A model generated the notes under the pieces. That model did no database searches. It saw only the letters and a list, made by a program, of their open reading frames with translations, and was not told the DNA's origin. Below, in pieces: positions 33,958-42,165 of a DNA stretch of 64,000 nucleotides. Position 1 is the stretch's first letter; each line of letters opens with the position of its first letter. The translations under genes were made by a program, and so were the position numbers. Origin of the DNA: JAAXIE01 sp965263155 (GTDB taxonomy: Bacteria > Chloroflexota > Dehalococcoidia > Lucifugimonadales > JAAXIE01); contig OZ253586.1 in NCBI GenBank assembly GCA_965263155.1, positions 1,302,001 to 1,366,000 of the forward strand. Reading direction: 5' to 3'.

Positions 33958-34051
33958 CTCTAGACCTCCTTATTGCTTGCGCCATTATTCGCGGTGCTCA
34001 GTCCCAGCCTCACGGTCACCGCGTGGCCCAGGACCGCTAGTCGGCATAACC

Positions 34052-34615
34052 CTATTGCTGTGGCTCCGGATTTCGGGCCACTATGACTTGGGCCGGACGT
34101 AGCACCCGCCCATTCAGTGTGTATCCCGACCTCACTACCGACACCACTTGGCCCTCCGGGTGGCTCGTGCTTTCTTGGAAACCCAAGGATTCGTGTTGGG
34201 ACGGGTCGAACTCGCTGCCCTCGGCCTCGATGACCGACGCCCCCTCGGACTCAAGTATGGTATGGAGCTTGCGGTTGATCAGGCCCATCCCATCGGCCCA
34301 AGCCCTGCCTTCCGGAGCTTCGGGCACATGGCCCAATGCCATTACCAAGTCGTCCAGGACCGGTAGAAGTCGGGTTATTAGGCCAGCGTTTAGGCGACCC
34401 ATCATGTCCTCGCGCTCTTGATCGGACCGGCGCTTGTAGTTGACGAAATCGGCTTGAACGCGTTGCAGTGCCGTACGCATCTCGTCAAGTTGCAAGTTGA
34501 GGCTGCGCACCTCTTCTGCAATGGATAGTGGCTCTTGTGGTCCTGAGTAATCCGGTGTGAAGCCTTGGTCGTTGGTTGGTGTTTGAGCGCCATCGGGCGG
34601 AAAAGTTTCATTCAT
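34052..34615 (-). CDS. grpE: nucleotide exchange factor GrpE
   Basis: A 187-residue GrpE. A disordered acidic N terminus is followed by a long coiled coil (VRSLNLQLDEMRTALQRVQ, then DFVNYKRRSDQEREDM) and the beta-wing domain with MINRKLHTILESEG-like, FDPSQHESLGF and VVRSGYTLNGRVLRPAQVIVA. It exchanges ADP on DnaK. Start ATG 34615 lies inside the end of hspR (8-bp overlap), giving coupled translation; an in-frame start at 34642 is possible but less likely. Confidence 0.93.
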   Translation of the reverse strand: MNETFPPDGAQTPTNDQGFTPDYSGPQEPLSIAEEVRSLNLQLDEMRTALQRVQADFVNYKRRSDQEREDMMGRLNAGLITRLLPVLDDLVMALGHVPEAPEGRAWADGMGLINRKLHTILESEGASVIEAEGSEFDPSQHESLGFQESTSHPEGQVVSVVRSGYTLNGRVLRPAQVIVARNPEPQQ

Positions 34616-35180
34616 CGGTCTGGGCCTCAGGGGTCTGTCCACGATCAGGGGGTGGGTCGCTCAGTGGGAGGTTCATGGCGGTGAAGAGCCTCTCCATCTC
34701 CTGCTGCAACACGCGGTGAAGGCGCTCGGCCTCCACCAGTTCGGCCAATCTGCGATGCATCTCCAGCAATTGGCTCACTAGAGACAAGGCCCACTCCACT
34801 CCAGCCAGGTTCAGCCCCAGAGATTCTTCCATATGGCGGATCAACCGTAGTTGGTAGAGGTCCTGCTCCGAGTACAGGCGTAACATCCCAATGGTGCGTG
34901 CTGGCTGTACTAACCCCAACCTCTCGTACTTGCGCAGAGTTTGGGGGTGCATCTCCAGCAGCCTCGCTGCCACGCTGATTACGTAGACGCCCTCATTCCC
35001 TCGGGGGTGACCTGCGGTGGCTGGGAGATGGCCCTCCGTCCCATCGGGCTCAGAGCGGTCGGGGGCGGTTTCACCTTGGTCGGTTTTGGCTAGGGATGCT
35101 TGGCCGGGCCTGATGCGTATGCGCGGAGGCGAGGCTTGGTAGGCCTCAGTTTGTTGTTGAGTGCGCTGCTTTCGCTGCAA
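34608..35180 (-). CDS. hspR: HspR-type MerR-family heat-shock repressor
   Basis: A MerR-family regulator that in related bacteria represses dnaK operons with DnaK as co-repressor. The HTH region is VYVISVAARLLEMHPQTLRK, YERLGLVQPART and LRLYSEQDLYQLRLIRHM, followed by a coiled coil (LLEMHRRLAELVEAERL). This is close to actinobacterial HspR. TTG 35180 with GAGGGAAG just ahead gives a 190-residue protein with an unusual ~65-residue polar extension; an internal start is possible. Unlike the usual dnaK-grpE-dnaJ-hspR order, the repressor is the first gene, directly behind a HAIR-like operator. Confidence 0.88.
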   Translation of the reverse strand: MQRKQRTQQQTEAYQASPPRIRIRPGQASLAKTDQGETAPDRSEPDGTEGHLPATAGHPRGNEGVYVISVAARLLEMHPQTLRKYERLGLVQPARTIGMLRLYSEQDLYQLRLIRHMEESLGLNLAGVEWALSLVSQLLEMHRRLAELVEAERLHRVLQQEMERLFTAMNLPLSDPPPDRGQTPEAQTDE

Positions 35181-35198
35181 TTACTTCCCTCGAATGAC

Positions 35199-35237
35199 AT
35201 CCTAATACTTGACACGCCTCGTGTCAAGTCCCATAAT
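35199..35237. promoter_or_regulatory. divergent promoter pair with HAIR-like operator
   Basis: CTTGACA-N7-TGTCAAG (35208-35228) is an inverted repeat with the exact layout of the HspR operator HAIR (CTTGAGT-N7-ACTCAAG). Each arm doubles as a -35: on the plus strand TTGACA (35209-35214) with CATAAT at 35232-35237, 17-base spacing; on the minus strand TTGACA (35222-35227) with TAGGAT at 35199-35204, also 17. HspR bound here would block both directions. Confidence 0.75.
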
Positions 35238-35270
35238 GCCCCTTGGATAAAACTTTTGGAGTTGGAGGCC

Positions 35271-35495
35271 ATGAACCTAGAAAAAGCATCCCTATTCCTG
35301 AAAGGGTGCCCCAGGTGTGGGGGGGACCTCTCGCTTACCCGCGACATCCACGGTCGTTACATCAGCTGCTTGCAGTGCGGGCTCCTGAAGGACATCGAGA
35401 ACCGTGTAGCACCGGCGCGGCCAGTACTCCCCGTCCAGCGAGAGGCGCCTGCACAGCCCGCCCGCCGGTTCCATGTCGCTAGGCGGGCGGCTTAG
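35271..35495 (+). CDS. small zinc-ribbon protein, likely heat-shock-controlled
   Basis: A 74-residue protein with a two-knuckle zinc ribbon: C-x2-C in KGCPRCGG and C-x2-C in SCLQCG (about residues 13-16 and 33-36). A basic Pro/Ala/Arg tail follows. The start ATG has GTTGGAGGCC ahead of it. It is transcribed divergently from hspR across the HAIR-like operator, so its expression should follow the heat-shock regulon. The function is unknown; small zinc ribbons of this kind often bind nucleic acid or proteins. It overlaps the convergent sulfite-oxidase-like gene by 4 bp at the stops. Confidence 0.65.
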   Translation: MNLEKASLFLKGCPRCGGDLSLTRDIHGRYISCLQCGLLKDIENRVAPARPVLPVQREAPAQPARRFHVARRAA

Positions 35496-36172
35496 CCCGT
35501 GAGCTCGGGCCAGAAGCGCTCCTGCTTCCACGGGTCACCCTCGTTGTGGTAGCCGCGCTCCTCCCAGAAGCCGGGCTTGTCCGCGGCCATGAGTTCCAAG
35601 CCGTTCAGCCACTTGGCGCTCTTCCAGCCGTAGCGCATCGGCACAAGCAGCCTGACCGGCCAGCCGTGGTCAAGGGATAGCTCCTCGCCGTTGTGCTTGT
35701 GCGCCAGCATGCAACCCGGTTGCATCAGTAAGTCCAGAGGCACGTTGGTGGTGTAGCCACCGTAACAGTGCGCCATCACGTGCCTAGCCGTGGACTGTAG
35801 GTCAACTAGCTTGGCAACCTCGGAGAAAGCCACCCCCTCCCAAGTATTGTCCAAGGCACTCCACTGGGTCACACAGTGGAAGTCGCCATCGACCTTGCTC
35901 CACGGCAGTTGCAGGAAGGCCTGCCAGTTCAGCACCGCCTCCTGCTGCACCTCACCGAACAAGCGCAGGTGCCAGGTCGCTATGTCGACAGGTGGGGTCG
36001 GCCCGTAAGTCAGTACGGGGAATTTCTCCGTTACGAACTGGCCTGGAGGTACCCGCCCGCTGTCACTGTCCGGGGCCGGTTTGATATTGTCAGGACTCTT
36101 TCGGAGCACTCTTCTTCTCCCCACCCTGAAATCCAGGTCCTGCTCTAACAAGACCCTCGAATGCAGAGGCAT
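35492..36172 (-). CDS. sulfite-oxidase-fold molybdopterin oxidoreductase
   Basis: A 226-residue molybdopterin-domain protein of the sulfite oxidase/MsrP superfamily. It has PVLTYGPTPPVDIATWHLRLFGEV, the Mo-ligand Cys in DFHCVTQWSALDNTWEGV, then CYGGYTTNVPLDLL, LDHGWPVRLLVPMRYGWKSAKWLNG and the C-terminal EERGYHNEGDPW. It lacks the dimerisation domain of true sulfite oxidases and shows no Tat signal. The electron acceptor and substrate are unknown. Methionine sulfoxide reductase MsrP normally is longer at the N terminus with a Tat signal. It stands alone on the minus strand. Confidence 0.9.
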   Translation of the reverse strand: MPLHSRVLLEQDLDFRVGRRRVLRKSPDNIKPAPDSDSGRVPPGQFVTEKFPVLTYGPTPPVDIATWHLRLFGEVQQEAVLNWQAFLQLPWSKVDGDFHCVTQWSALDNTWEGVAFSEVAKLVDLQSTARHVMAHCYGGYTTNVPLDLLMQPGCMLAHKHNGEELSLDHGWPVRLLVPMRYGWKSAKWLNGLELMAADKPGFWEERGYHNEGDPWKQERFWPELTG

Positions 36173-36829
36173 CCTATGCCTGCTACAGGATAGGTGTCAA
36201 ATTGGCCAACCCTCCAGAATTCTGCCCTATTGCATTCCCGCGCAGGGATTACCATTCAAATAGGACAAACCCTCAGCAAGGGTCCTCTCCCGTCATTGCC
36301 TCAAAAATACAGCGATATGCAGCCTCCAGGGCAACTATCTCGCCATTTACGTTGGTTGTGGGGGTGACGAACTTGAGGCATTGCCAGAGGAATAGACCCA
36401 AACCTTCAGCAATCGGCGCCTCCCGTCATTCCCGAACAGGCGGGAACCCACGGTCCGGACTGCTGGCAAGTCAGCACTCCACAAGAGGTCCACCTTTTCA
36501 TCCGCATACGTGTCCCCCAACGGGCCGTGGGCAATTCCCGTCTGCGGAGAGACGTTTGCATAACCTCCGTCATACCGGCGAAAGCCGGTCTCCGGCATCC
36601 ATGCACAAACCGAAGTAGCTTTTGGTCTGACCCGTTCACCCGGGCTGTGGGCAATTCCGGCGAAAACCCGAGTGACGATATAAGACCGGAATGACCTTGT
36701 AAGATTGAGTCTTCCAAATTGGGCATGGAGGGTACGCACGTCAGCCTGGACTAAGGCATATGAAGCGAGGCGGCGCTTGCGAAATCTTTCACAACTTCAT
36801 TATGATCCCAGCCAGAGTTGGGGGTAGCC
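36173..36829. repeat. intergenic region rich in dispersed palindromic repeats
   Basis: No gene seen in about 650 bases. It holds several copies of a repeat with CGTCATTCCCG plus a GCGGGAACCCACGG arm: 36233-36250, 36422-36460, 36568-36600 (CCGGCGAAAGCCGG core) and about 36651. The GACGTTTGCATAACC unit at about 36550-36566 precedes one of them. These are REP-like elements shared with 16.5, 42.3, 48.9 and 50.4 kb. The ccmA promoter must lie at the right end. Confidence 0.7.
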
Positions 36830-37615
36830 ATGGGATTGGCCGATACGAAGCTGATACAAGAGTCGACTCCTAAACGCCCTATCGCGGGCGCGGACGACAG
36901 CACGTCCTCGGCCTTGGTCGTGCGGGGGCTACGCAAGGGCTATGGACGCCAGCCCGTTCTATGGGACCTCGACTTCACACTAGGCTGGGGCGAGTGCGTT
37001 GCTCTGTTTGGGGCCAATGGCGCGGGCAAGACGACCCTGCTGAAGGTGGTGTCCACCCAAGCCCGCGCCGACGCCGGCACAGTGCGTGTGGCCCAACACG
37101 ATGTCCGCACCCAGACAACGCTCGCCTCCCGGCATATCGGGCTGGTGTCGCACCGCCATATGCTCTACGAAGACATGACGGGGACTGAAAACCTGCGCTT
37201 CTACGGCAAGATGTTCGGCTTGAACGACCTGCATCAGCGCATAGCCGAAGTACTCAGCATCCTGCGCATGGAGCACCGTGGCCAGCAGAGGGTGCGCAGC
37301 CTATCCAATGGTCAGCAGAAGAGGCTGGCGATCGCGAGGGCCATACTCCACAGCCCCAGTCTGCTGCTGCTGGACGAGCCAGAATCGGGGTTGGACGCGG
37401 AGGGCGTGGAGCTGTTGGAACGCTTGGTGCGACAGTGGACCGCCGATGGTAAGAGCGTGCTCATGACCACGCATAATCTGGAGCGCGGCTTGGACTGGGC
37501 CGACCGGGTTGCGATTCTGTCCAAAGGCGACATCGTCTTCGACAGTCCCAAGGATCAACTCGACCCCTCCGACTTCCGCCGCGGATACCGTCACACCTTG
37601 GGAGTGGCGTCATGA
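36830..37615 (+). CDS. ccmA: heme exporter ATP-binding protein CcmA
   Basis: A 261-residue ABC ATPase with Walker A FGANGAGKTTLLK, signature LSNGQQKRLAIARAIL and Walker B LLLLDEPESGLDAEG. The specific name follows from the operon: the next genes are CcmB, CcmC and CcmD homologs, with 4-bp overlap to ccmB. CcmAB releases holo-CcmE from CcmC during System I cytochrome c maturation. ATG 36830 is chosen; TTG 36818 in the same frame is an alternative. Confidence 0.9.
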   Translation: MGLADTKLIQESTPKRPIAGADDSTSSALVVRGLRKGYGRQPVLWDLDFTLGWGECVALFGANGAGKTTLLKVVSTQARADAGTVRVAQHDVRTQTTLASRHIGLVSHRHMLYEDMTGTENLRFYGKMFGLNDLHQRIAEVLSILRMEHRGQQRVRSLSNGQQKRLAIARAILHSPSLLLLDEPESGLDAEGVELLERLVRQWTADGKSVLMTTHNLERGLDWADRVAILSKGDIVFDSPKDQLDPSDFRRGYRHTLGVAS

Positions 37616-38286
37616 CGTCGACTCTGAAGCCGGTGTTGGCGTTGGCGGCCAAGGATATCCTGCTGGAAGCTCGCACCAAGGACGTGCTGCTTTCGGTGGT
37701 CGTGTTTGGGGTGGTGGTGCTGGTGGTGTTCAACTTCGCTCTCGACATAACGCCTGCGTTGGCCAACCGCCTTGCCCCCGGCGTTCTCTGGGTGGCCTTT
37801 GCCTTCTCCGGAGTCCTCGCCATGAACCGGGCCTTCGCCGCCGAGAAGGAGCGGGGCAGCTTGGAAGGGCTGCTGCTTTGCCCTGTCAGTGGCGAAGTGC
37901 TCTTCTTCGGCAAAATGCTAGGCATTCTCGTCTTCATGCTGGCAGTGCAGGCGGCGCTGCTGCCCGTCTATGGCATCATGTTCAACTTCTCAGGGTTTAC
38001 CCCCGCCCTAGCCCTCAGCATCGCTCTGGTTACTCTAGGCTTCGCCACCGTCGGCACTCTCTTCGCCGCCATCGCCGTTCAGACCCGGTCGCGGGAAATC
38101 ATGTTGCCCACGCTGTTCTTCCCCATCGTTGCCCCAGCCCTCATAGCAGCTGTGGAGACCACCACCGCAGCCATCAACGGCGAGGGAATCCTTTCTTCCG
38201 GCGGTTGGTACCCGCTTCTGGGCATATTTGACGCGGTATTCATAGTAGTATGTCCGTGGATGTTTCGTTCAGTGTTAGAGGAATAA
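37612..38286 (+). CDS. ccmB: heme exporter permease CcmB
   Basis: 224 residues, six membrane helices. It opens LALAAKDILLEARTKDVLLS with the family pattern of an amphipathic entry helix, then FAFSGVLAMNRAFAAEKERGSLEGLLLCPVS, the CcmB signature loop. It forms the ABC complex with CcmA and CcmC that frees heme-loaded CcmE. The start overlaps the ccmA stop by 4 bp and ccmC follows within 50 bp. Confidence 0.93.
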   Translation: MTSTLKPVLALAAKDILLEARTKDVLLSVVVFGVVVLVVFNFALDITPALANRLAPGVLWVAFAFSGVLAMNRAFAAEKERGSLEGLLLCPVSGEVLFFGKMLGILVFMLAVQAALLPVYGIMFNFSGFTPALALSIALVTLGFATVGTLFAAIAVQTRSREIMLPTLFFPIVAPALIAAVETTTAAINGEGILSSGGWYPLLGIFDAVFIVVCPWMFRSVLEE

Positions 38287-38335
38287 CAGGTTGGAAGAGT
38301 AGTTGGCCGGTACGAGTACAACGGATGGCCCAGCC

Positions 38336-39061
38336 ATGGCGCAGGAGTCCGGGCCCGCATTGAGCATGTGGGCTAGGACTGGGCTGCTTCTGGTATCGGC
38401 TGCGTTTATGATGGTCGACCTCTATCTGATCTTCCTGTGGGCGCCCACCGCAGAGTTCGAGGGCGACGTACAGCGCATCTTCTATGTCCATATTCCGCTG
38501 GCTTGGATAGCCTTCCTAGCGTTCTTCCTCGTGTTGGTGGGCAGCATAGCCTATCTGTGGAAACGCAACCCCCGGTGGGACGCGCTGGCCCACGCATCCG
38601 CCGAGATCGGCGTCATCCTAGCCAGCATCGTCCTAGTCACCGGAATCATATGGGCCAAGCCCGTCTGGGGGGTCTGGTGGGCTTGGGACCCCAAACTGAC
38701 CACCACCTTGGTGCTCTGGCTGATCTACGTGGGCTACTTGGTGCTGCGCAACTATGCTCCTAGCCCGGCCCAAGGGGCGCGGTACGCGGCCGTGTTGGGC
38801 ATCGTTGGGTTTGTCGATGTGCCAATTGTGTATTTCGCCGCCGCGTGGTGGCGCGGGGTTCATCCCGAGCCGGTCGTGGGGCCGCTTGCCGTTTCGGGCA
38901 GCGTGGATACTTCCATCTACTATGTGCTGATGTTCTCCCTGCTCACATTCACACTGCTGTTCGCCTGCCTGCTCTGGCAGGGACTCTCGCTGCGGTTGCT
39001 TGAGGATGATGCCAGGGAGCTGACCTATACCGCCCAACGACAAGAACTGTTGGAAGACTAG
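38336..39061 (+). CDS. ccmC: heme-handling protein CcmC
   Basis: About 241 residues with six membrane helices and the tryptophan-rich WWD heme-handling domain: TGIIWAKPVWGVWWAWDPKLTT, flanked by conserved His residues (VHIPLAW, and WRGVHPEP). CcmC loads heme onto CcmE at the outer face of the membrane. It follows ccmB after 49 bases and precedes a CcmD homolog by 10. ATG 38336 is used; TTG 38303 with a GGAAGAG site ahead is a real alternative that would add 11 residues. Confidence 0.93.
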   Translation: MAQESGPALSMWARTGLLLVSAAFMMVDLYLIFLWAPTAEFEGDVQRIFYVHIPLAWIAFLAFFLVLVGSIAYLWKRNPRWDALAHASAEIGVILASIVLVTGIIWAKPVWGVWWAWDPKLTTTLVLWLIYVGYLVLRNYAPSPAQGARYAAVLGIVGFVDVPIVYFAAAWWRGVHPEPVVGPLAVSGSVDTSIYYVLMFSLLTFTLLFACLLWQGLSLRLLEDDARELTYTAQRQELLED

Positions 39062-39071
39062 GGGCAAATTC

Positions 39072-39419
39072 ATGTCGGACAATCTCCGCACACTCCTGTT
39101 AACTGGGGCCGTGCTCCTTTTCTTCGTGCTGCTCGCAGCCTGCAGCGAGGAGGCCGACCGCGCTCCCGAAACTACCGTGGCTCCCACCTCGGCCACGTCC
39201 GAGCAAGATGCCGATACGGCAGACACTCAATCCAATAAGGCAGACGCCCCACCTGATAATCTCATCTACCTCTTCGCCGCCTTCGCCATCACCTGGATAG
39301 TGCTCTTCCTATACGCCTTCTTTATGGCACGACGCCAGCAAGAGGTGGAGCGAGAAGTCCACACCTTACGGGAGCGTCTGGAAGCCAATCGGGGCGAAGG
39401 CGGGAGTGGATCCGGGTAG
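39072..39419 (+). CDS. ccmD: CcmD-like protein with lipoprotein-type N terminus
   Basis: 115 residues, clearly longer than the usual 40-70 of CcmD. The C-terminal half (NLIYLFAAFAITWIVLFLYA, then FFMARRQQEVEREVHTLRERL) is a CcmD helix plus cytoplasmic coiled segment. The N-terminal half has its own hydrophobic stretch ending LLAACS, a lipobox, then an acidic Thr/Asp-rich linker. So this looks like CcmD with an added lipid anchor and periplasmic linker. CcmD stabilises CcmC-CcmE. It ends the ccmABCD run. Confidence 0.82.
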   Translation: MSDNLRTLLLTGAVLLFFVLLAACSEEADRAPETTVAPTSATSEQDADTADTQSNKADAPPDNLIYLFAAFAITWIVLFLYAFFMARRQQEVEREVHTLRERLEANRGEGGSGSG

Positions 39420-39427
39420 TCGCCTTA

Positions 39428-40087
39428 CTAATATAAGGCTTCTATGCCACACCATTCCAGCACGTTCTCGCTTCGCATCCAGCCTTGATCTATCATGAAG
39501 TTGACTTGGACTGGCAGCCTTTGTACTGGAGTCCTATCCCAAACGACAAATGGGATAACCGTCTTCTGAATACCGAGTCGTTCAATCAGTATCCTCACCA
39601 TCACGTACTGACGGATGATTTGATGGACTAAGTTGGCACTTCCGTCTGTCCCCAAATCGCTCTCGTGTTTGGCTTCTCCGACGAACAGATAGTCCGCAGA
39701 CTCCAGAACAATGTCAATTTCCGTGTGGTAGATGTTGTTTCCTAAGGTACGCACATTAGATGCGTTATAGTTATGCGCTTTTGTTGTAAATTGTAGCGTC
39801 CCTGAGCGGAAGGCTCGGACCTTCTCGCGCAAATCGTGGAAAAGCATACTATAGCGTCGCGCGAAGTCGTTATCGTCGTCGTCCGGTCGTCCCGTTGGGT
39901 GGAGGTGGTCCCGCATGCCTTACCAGAACAACTCAATCCAGACGTCGGTTGGTGGAATATCGGAGCGTTGCGCGAGGTGATTGGCGAATCTCGCACGGTA
40001 CGGGCTACCATCCGCTCCCAAGAACGGCGCGAAATTAAATGTAGTCTTCCAGTTCTCCGTCCTGTTCTCGATCCCTAAAATCCCCAT
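39428..40087 (-). pseudogene. PD-(D/E)XK nuclease-like gene split by an in-frame TAA
   Basis: From ATG 40087 (AAGGGGG site ahead) the frame reads MGILGIENRTENWKTTFNFA and on to DVWIELFW, then TAA. One codon later, in the same frame, it goes on GMRDHLHPTG... to a stop at 39428. The second part contains NNIYHTEIDIVLE then YLFVGEAKHESDLG: the D-x9-E-A-K arrangement of a PD-(D/E)XK nuclease. The uninterrupted frame of 219 codons argues for one gene with a single nonsense change. The 162-residue downstream piece could still be made from its own ATG (39916). It lies between the ccmABCD run and a DUF2779 gene. Confidence 0.65.
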
Positions 40088-40129
40088 GATGCCCCCTTGT
40101 GCGTTGAATGCGCTCCAGCGTCCGCCGCC

Positions 40130-41641
40130 TTACTTACCACACTCCGCCTGCAGCGCATCATAAATCCTCACCATCGCCTCCGTGTCTCTAGCGCAGTAGT
40201 CCAGCAACGCCTCCCTGATACTTACCCTCTCCGAGTGCGGTGTGTCCGAGGCGATGGATCGGGCGTAGGCCGCCGCGGCTGTCCTGCCATCCGGTATTGC
40301 CAAATCGTCGTAGGTCAGGTCTGGGGCGAGGGTGGGGAGGACCGCCTTGATGGAGAAGCTGCCGTGTAAGTCGGGGTGGTAGTAGTTGCTCCTGACCAAC
40401 CGGTATAGATCTATGATCCGGTCGCATAGGGCCAGTAAAGGGCCTTCATACTGCGGGAATGATTGGGCGAGGCCTCTCAGCACGACCCGCTCATAGTTGG
40501 AGTAGGCGACTATTGTGCCTTGGGAAGGGATGGCTTCAAGCAGGCTGACTATCAGCTCCTCCCGCGGGTCGTCAAGGCCGCTGGCGAGGAAGGCACCATG
40601 CCTCAAGCTGCCCGCCGACTCCCGCACATGCAACGACCACTGGAAGGGAATCGTCTGGAAAGGTCGTGTGCCTACGTATATCGGGATGACCAAGTTCAGC
40701 GCCTCGAAGTCTAGGAAGCTGATCGGGGGCGTGATTTCAGCCAGTCTTGTGGCCAGATATGGGCCGACAAAGCTCTGACCTGTAGCGACGCAATCACGGG
40801 CGCGACGCTGCACCACTGAAAGGCCGAAGAAGTCGGGAGGAATCCTGCCAACTTCGCTGATTCCGGCGGCCCTCAGGCGTTCGTAGGCCCGCGCCATCAA
40901 GCTTGGCAGCTCCCGGATTGGGTGCTCCGGCTCGTCCTGGTGGCAGTGTCCGAAGAAGGGGCACACGTAGGGATGGGTGCAATGACGGCCGGTCTCGATG
41001 TCCGGCGCCTCGAGCTCTCGCAACGATTCCCACATCTGGGCCAGTCCATCGAACAGCTCCTCGGCCTCATAGTCCCTGACTTCATCCGTCACATCCCTGA
41101 GGGAAAAGAGTTCACGAGGGTCGTGCTCCCCACCTTGGTATACGTAGGTCGTGTTGAGGTGCATCAGGTATGCATGTCCTATGGAGATGCTGCATCCCTC
41201 GACCACATGCACTTGAATGGCGACATCCGCGATGTGCTCGTCCTTGGCACTGGCGGTGGATTTGACCTCGATCAAGTCGAATACCCTGTCGGCTGTTCGG
41301 ACGAGTACGTCGACCCTTGTTCGGATTCCCTCGAAGGTGAATGCTGGCTCGTATAAGGCTGGAATGGATGGGTCGTCTAACAAAGCTTGCGTAGTTCTGA
41401 CGGCCTGAGAATGCTCGAAGTATTGCTCGGCGACGAGAACACCGCCTTGGAACCTGCGCCTAGCCAATTCGCCCACTGCGTGCCCAGTGTCGAATACGGT
41501 CTGTCGGCCCGCTTCCACTGGGTCCGCAAGCTCGCGGTGATAGCATTCCAGATAGAGCCTCTTCAGGCATTGAAGCCCAGCCAGAAATCTGGACTTGGAT
41601 AGCTCGGGAAACCGGTTATATGCCAACGACGTTGACTCCAT
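40130..41641 (-). CDS. DUF2779 protein: RecB/Cas4-like nuclease domain plus DEDD-type exonuclease-like domain
   Basis: A 503-residue two-domain protein. The N-terminal half is RecB/Cas4-like, with LAGLQCLKRLYLEC, RVDVLVRTADRVFDLIEVKS (D...ExK) and a Cys-rich CTHPYVCPFFGHC that could hold an Fe-S cluster with the first Cys. The C-terminal half is the DUF2779 domain: PISFLDFEALNLVIP (Asp-x-Glu of an RNase H-like exonuclease), TIVAYSNYERVVLRGLA and SIKAVLPTLAPDLTYDDLAI, ending LLDYCARDTEAMVRIYDAL. The role is unknown; DNA processing is inferred. The chosen ATG 41641 avoids overlap with ccmE; an upstream in-frame start would overlap it. Confidence 0.85.
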   Translation of the reverse strand: MESTSLAYNRFPELSKSRFLAGLQCLKRLYLECYHRELADPVEAGRQTVFDTGHAVGELARRRFQGGVLVAEQYFEHSQAVRTTQALLDDPSIPALYEPAFTFEGIRTRVDVLVRTADRVFDLIEVKSTASAKDEHIADVAIQVHVVEGCSISIGHAYLMHLNTTYVYQGGEHDPRELFSLRDVTDEVRDYEAEELFDGLAQMWESLRELEAPDIETGRHCTHPYVCPFFGHCHQDEPEHPIRELPSLMARAYERLRAAGISEVGRIPPDFFGLSVVQRRARDCVATGQSFVGPYLATRLAEITPPISFLDFEALNLVIPIYVGTRPFQTIPFQWSLHVRESAGSLRHGAFLASGLDDPREELIVSLLEAIPSQGTIVAYSNYERVVLRGLAQSFPQYEGPLLALCDRIIDLYRLVRSNYYHPDLHGSFSIKAVLPTLAPDLTYDDLAIPDGRTAAAAYARSIASDTPHSERVSIREALLDYCARDTEAMVRIYDALQAECGK

Positions 41642-41709
41642 TTCTTCTGAGGAAGCTCCGGGCGGCGGTTGCGCGGCCCGTTCCAGCCGCTGTATTCTAA
41701 GAGTAATCC

Positions 41710-42165
41710 ATGTCTGAACTAAACACACCGCAGTCGGCGCCCCGCTCTGGTGGCAGCCTCATCAACAACAAGACACGTCTCGCTGTGGTGTTGGCGGTGA
41801 TGCTGCTGAGTCTCGGCTACCTGCTGTACATCGCCCTCGGTGCCAATGCGAGATACTACCTCACCATATCCGAATTCCTTGAAGACGACTCCAACATGGC
41901 AGGAAGGCCCGTGCGGGTGGTGGGCACCTTGGCCCCTGAGTCGCATGTAATCCCTCAAGGCACTTTGGACCATAGCTTCGCCTTGATTGAGGGCGAAAGC
42001 CGATTGGGGGCCTTCTACAGTGGCGTACTGCCCGACCTCTTCGAGAACCCGCACTCGGAGATCGTGCTGGAGGGGCGGTACCAAGGTGGTGCCTTCCACG
42101 CTGAGTCAGTCATCGTGAAGTGCCCCTCCAAGTACGAAGCAGAGAACCGCGCGGAACCTGTGTAG
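41710..42165 (+). CDS. ccmE: cytochrome c maturation heme chaperone CcmE, CXXXY type
   Basis: 151 residues: a cytoplasmic tail, one membrane helix (LAVVLAVMLLSLGYLLYIAL) and the OB-fold domain with YYLTISEFLEDD, GRPVRVVGTLAP and LPDLFENPHSEIVLEGRYQ. The standard His of H-x-x-x-Y, which binds heme covalently, is replaced by Cys in VKCPSKYE (C138, Y142). This is the CXXXY variant known in some sulfate reducers and archaea. It is separated from ccmABCD by two minus-strand genes. A TATTCT box ends 11 bases before the ATG, so the leader is very short. Confidence 0.93.
   Translation: MSELNTPQSAPRSGGSLINNKTRLAVVLAVMLLSLGYLLYIALGANARYYLTISEFLEDDSNMAGRPVRVVGTLAPESHVIPQGTLDHSFALIEGESRLGAFYSGVLPDLFENPHSEIVLEGRYQGGAFHAESVIVKCPSKYEAENRAEPV

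Noticed and set aside
40130..41641. Cas4 of a CRISPR system
   Set aside because: The N-terminal half is Cas4/RecB-like, but the C-terminal DUF2779 domain and absence of any cas gene or array speak against it.
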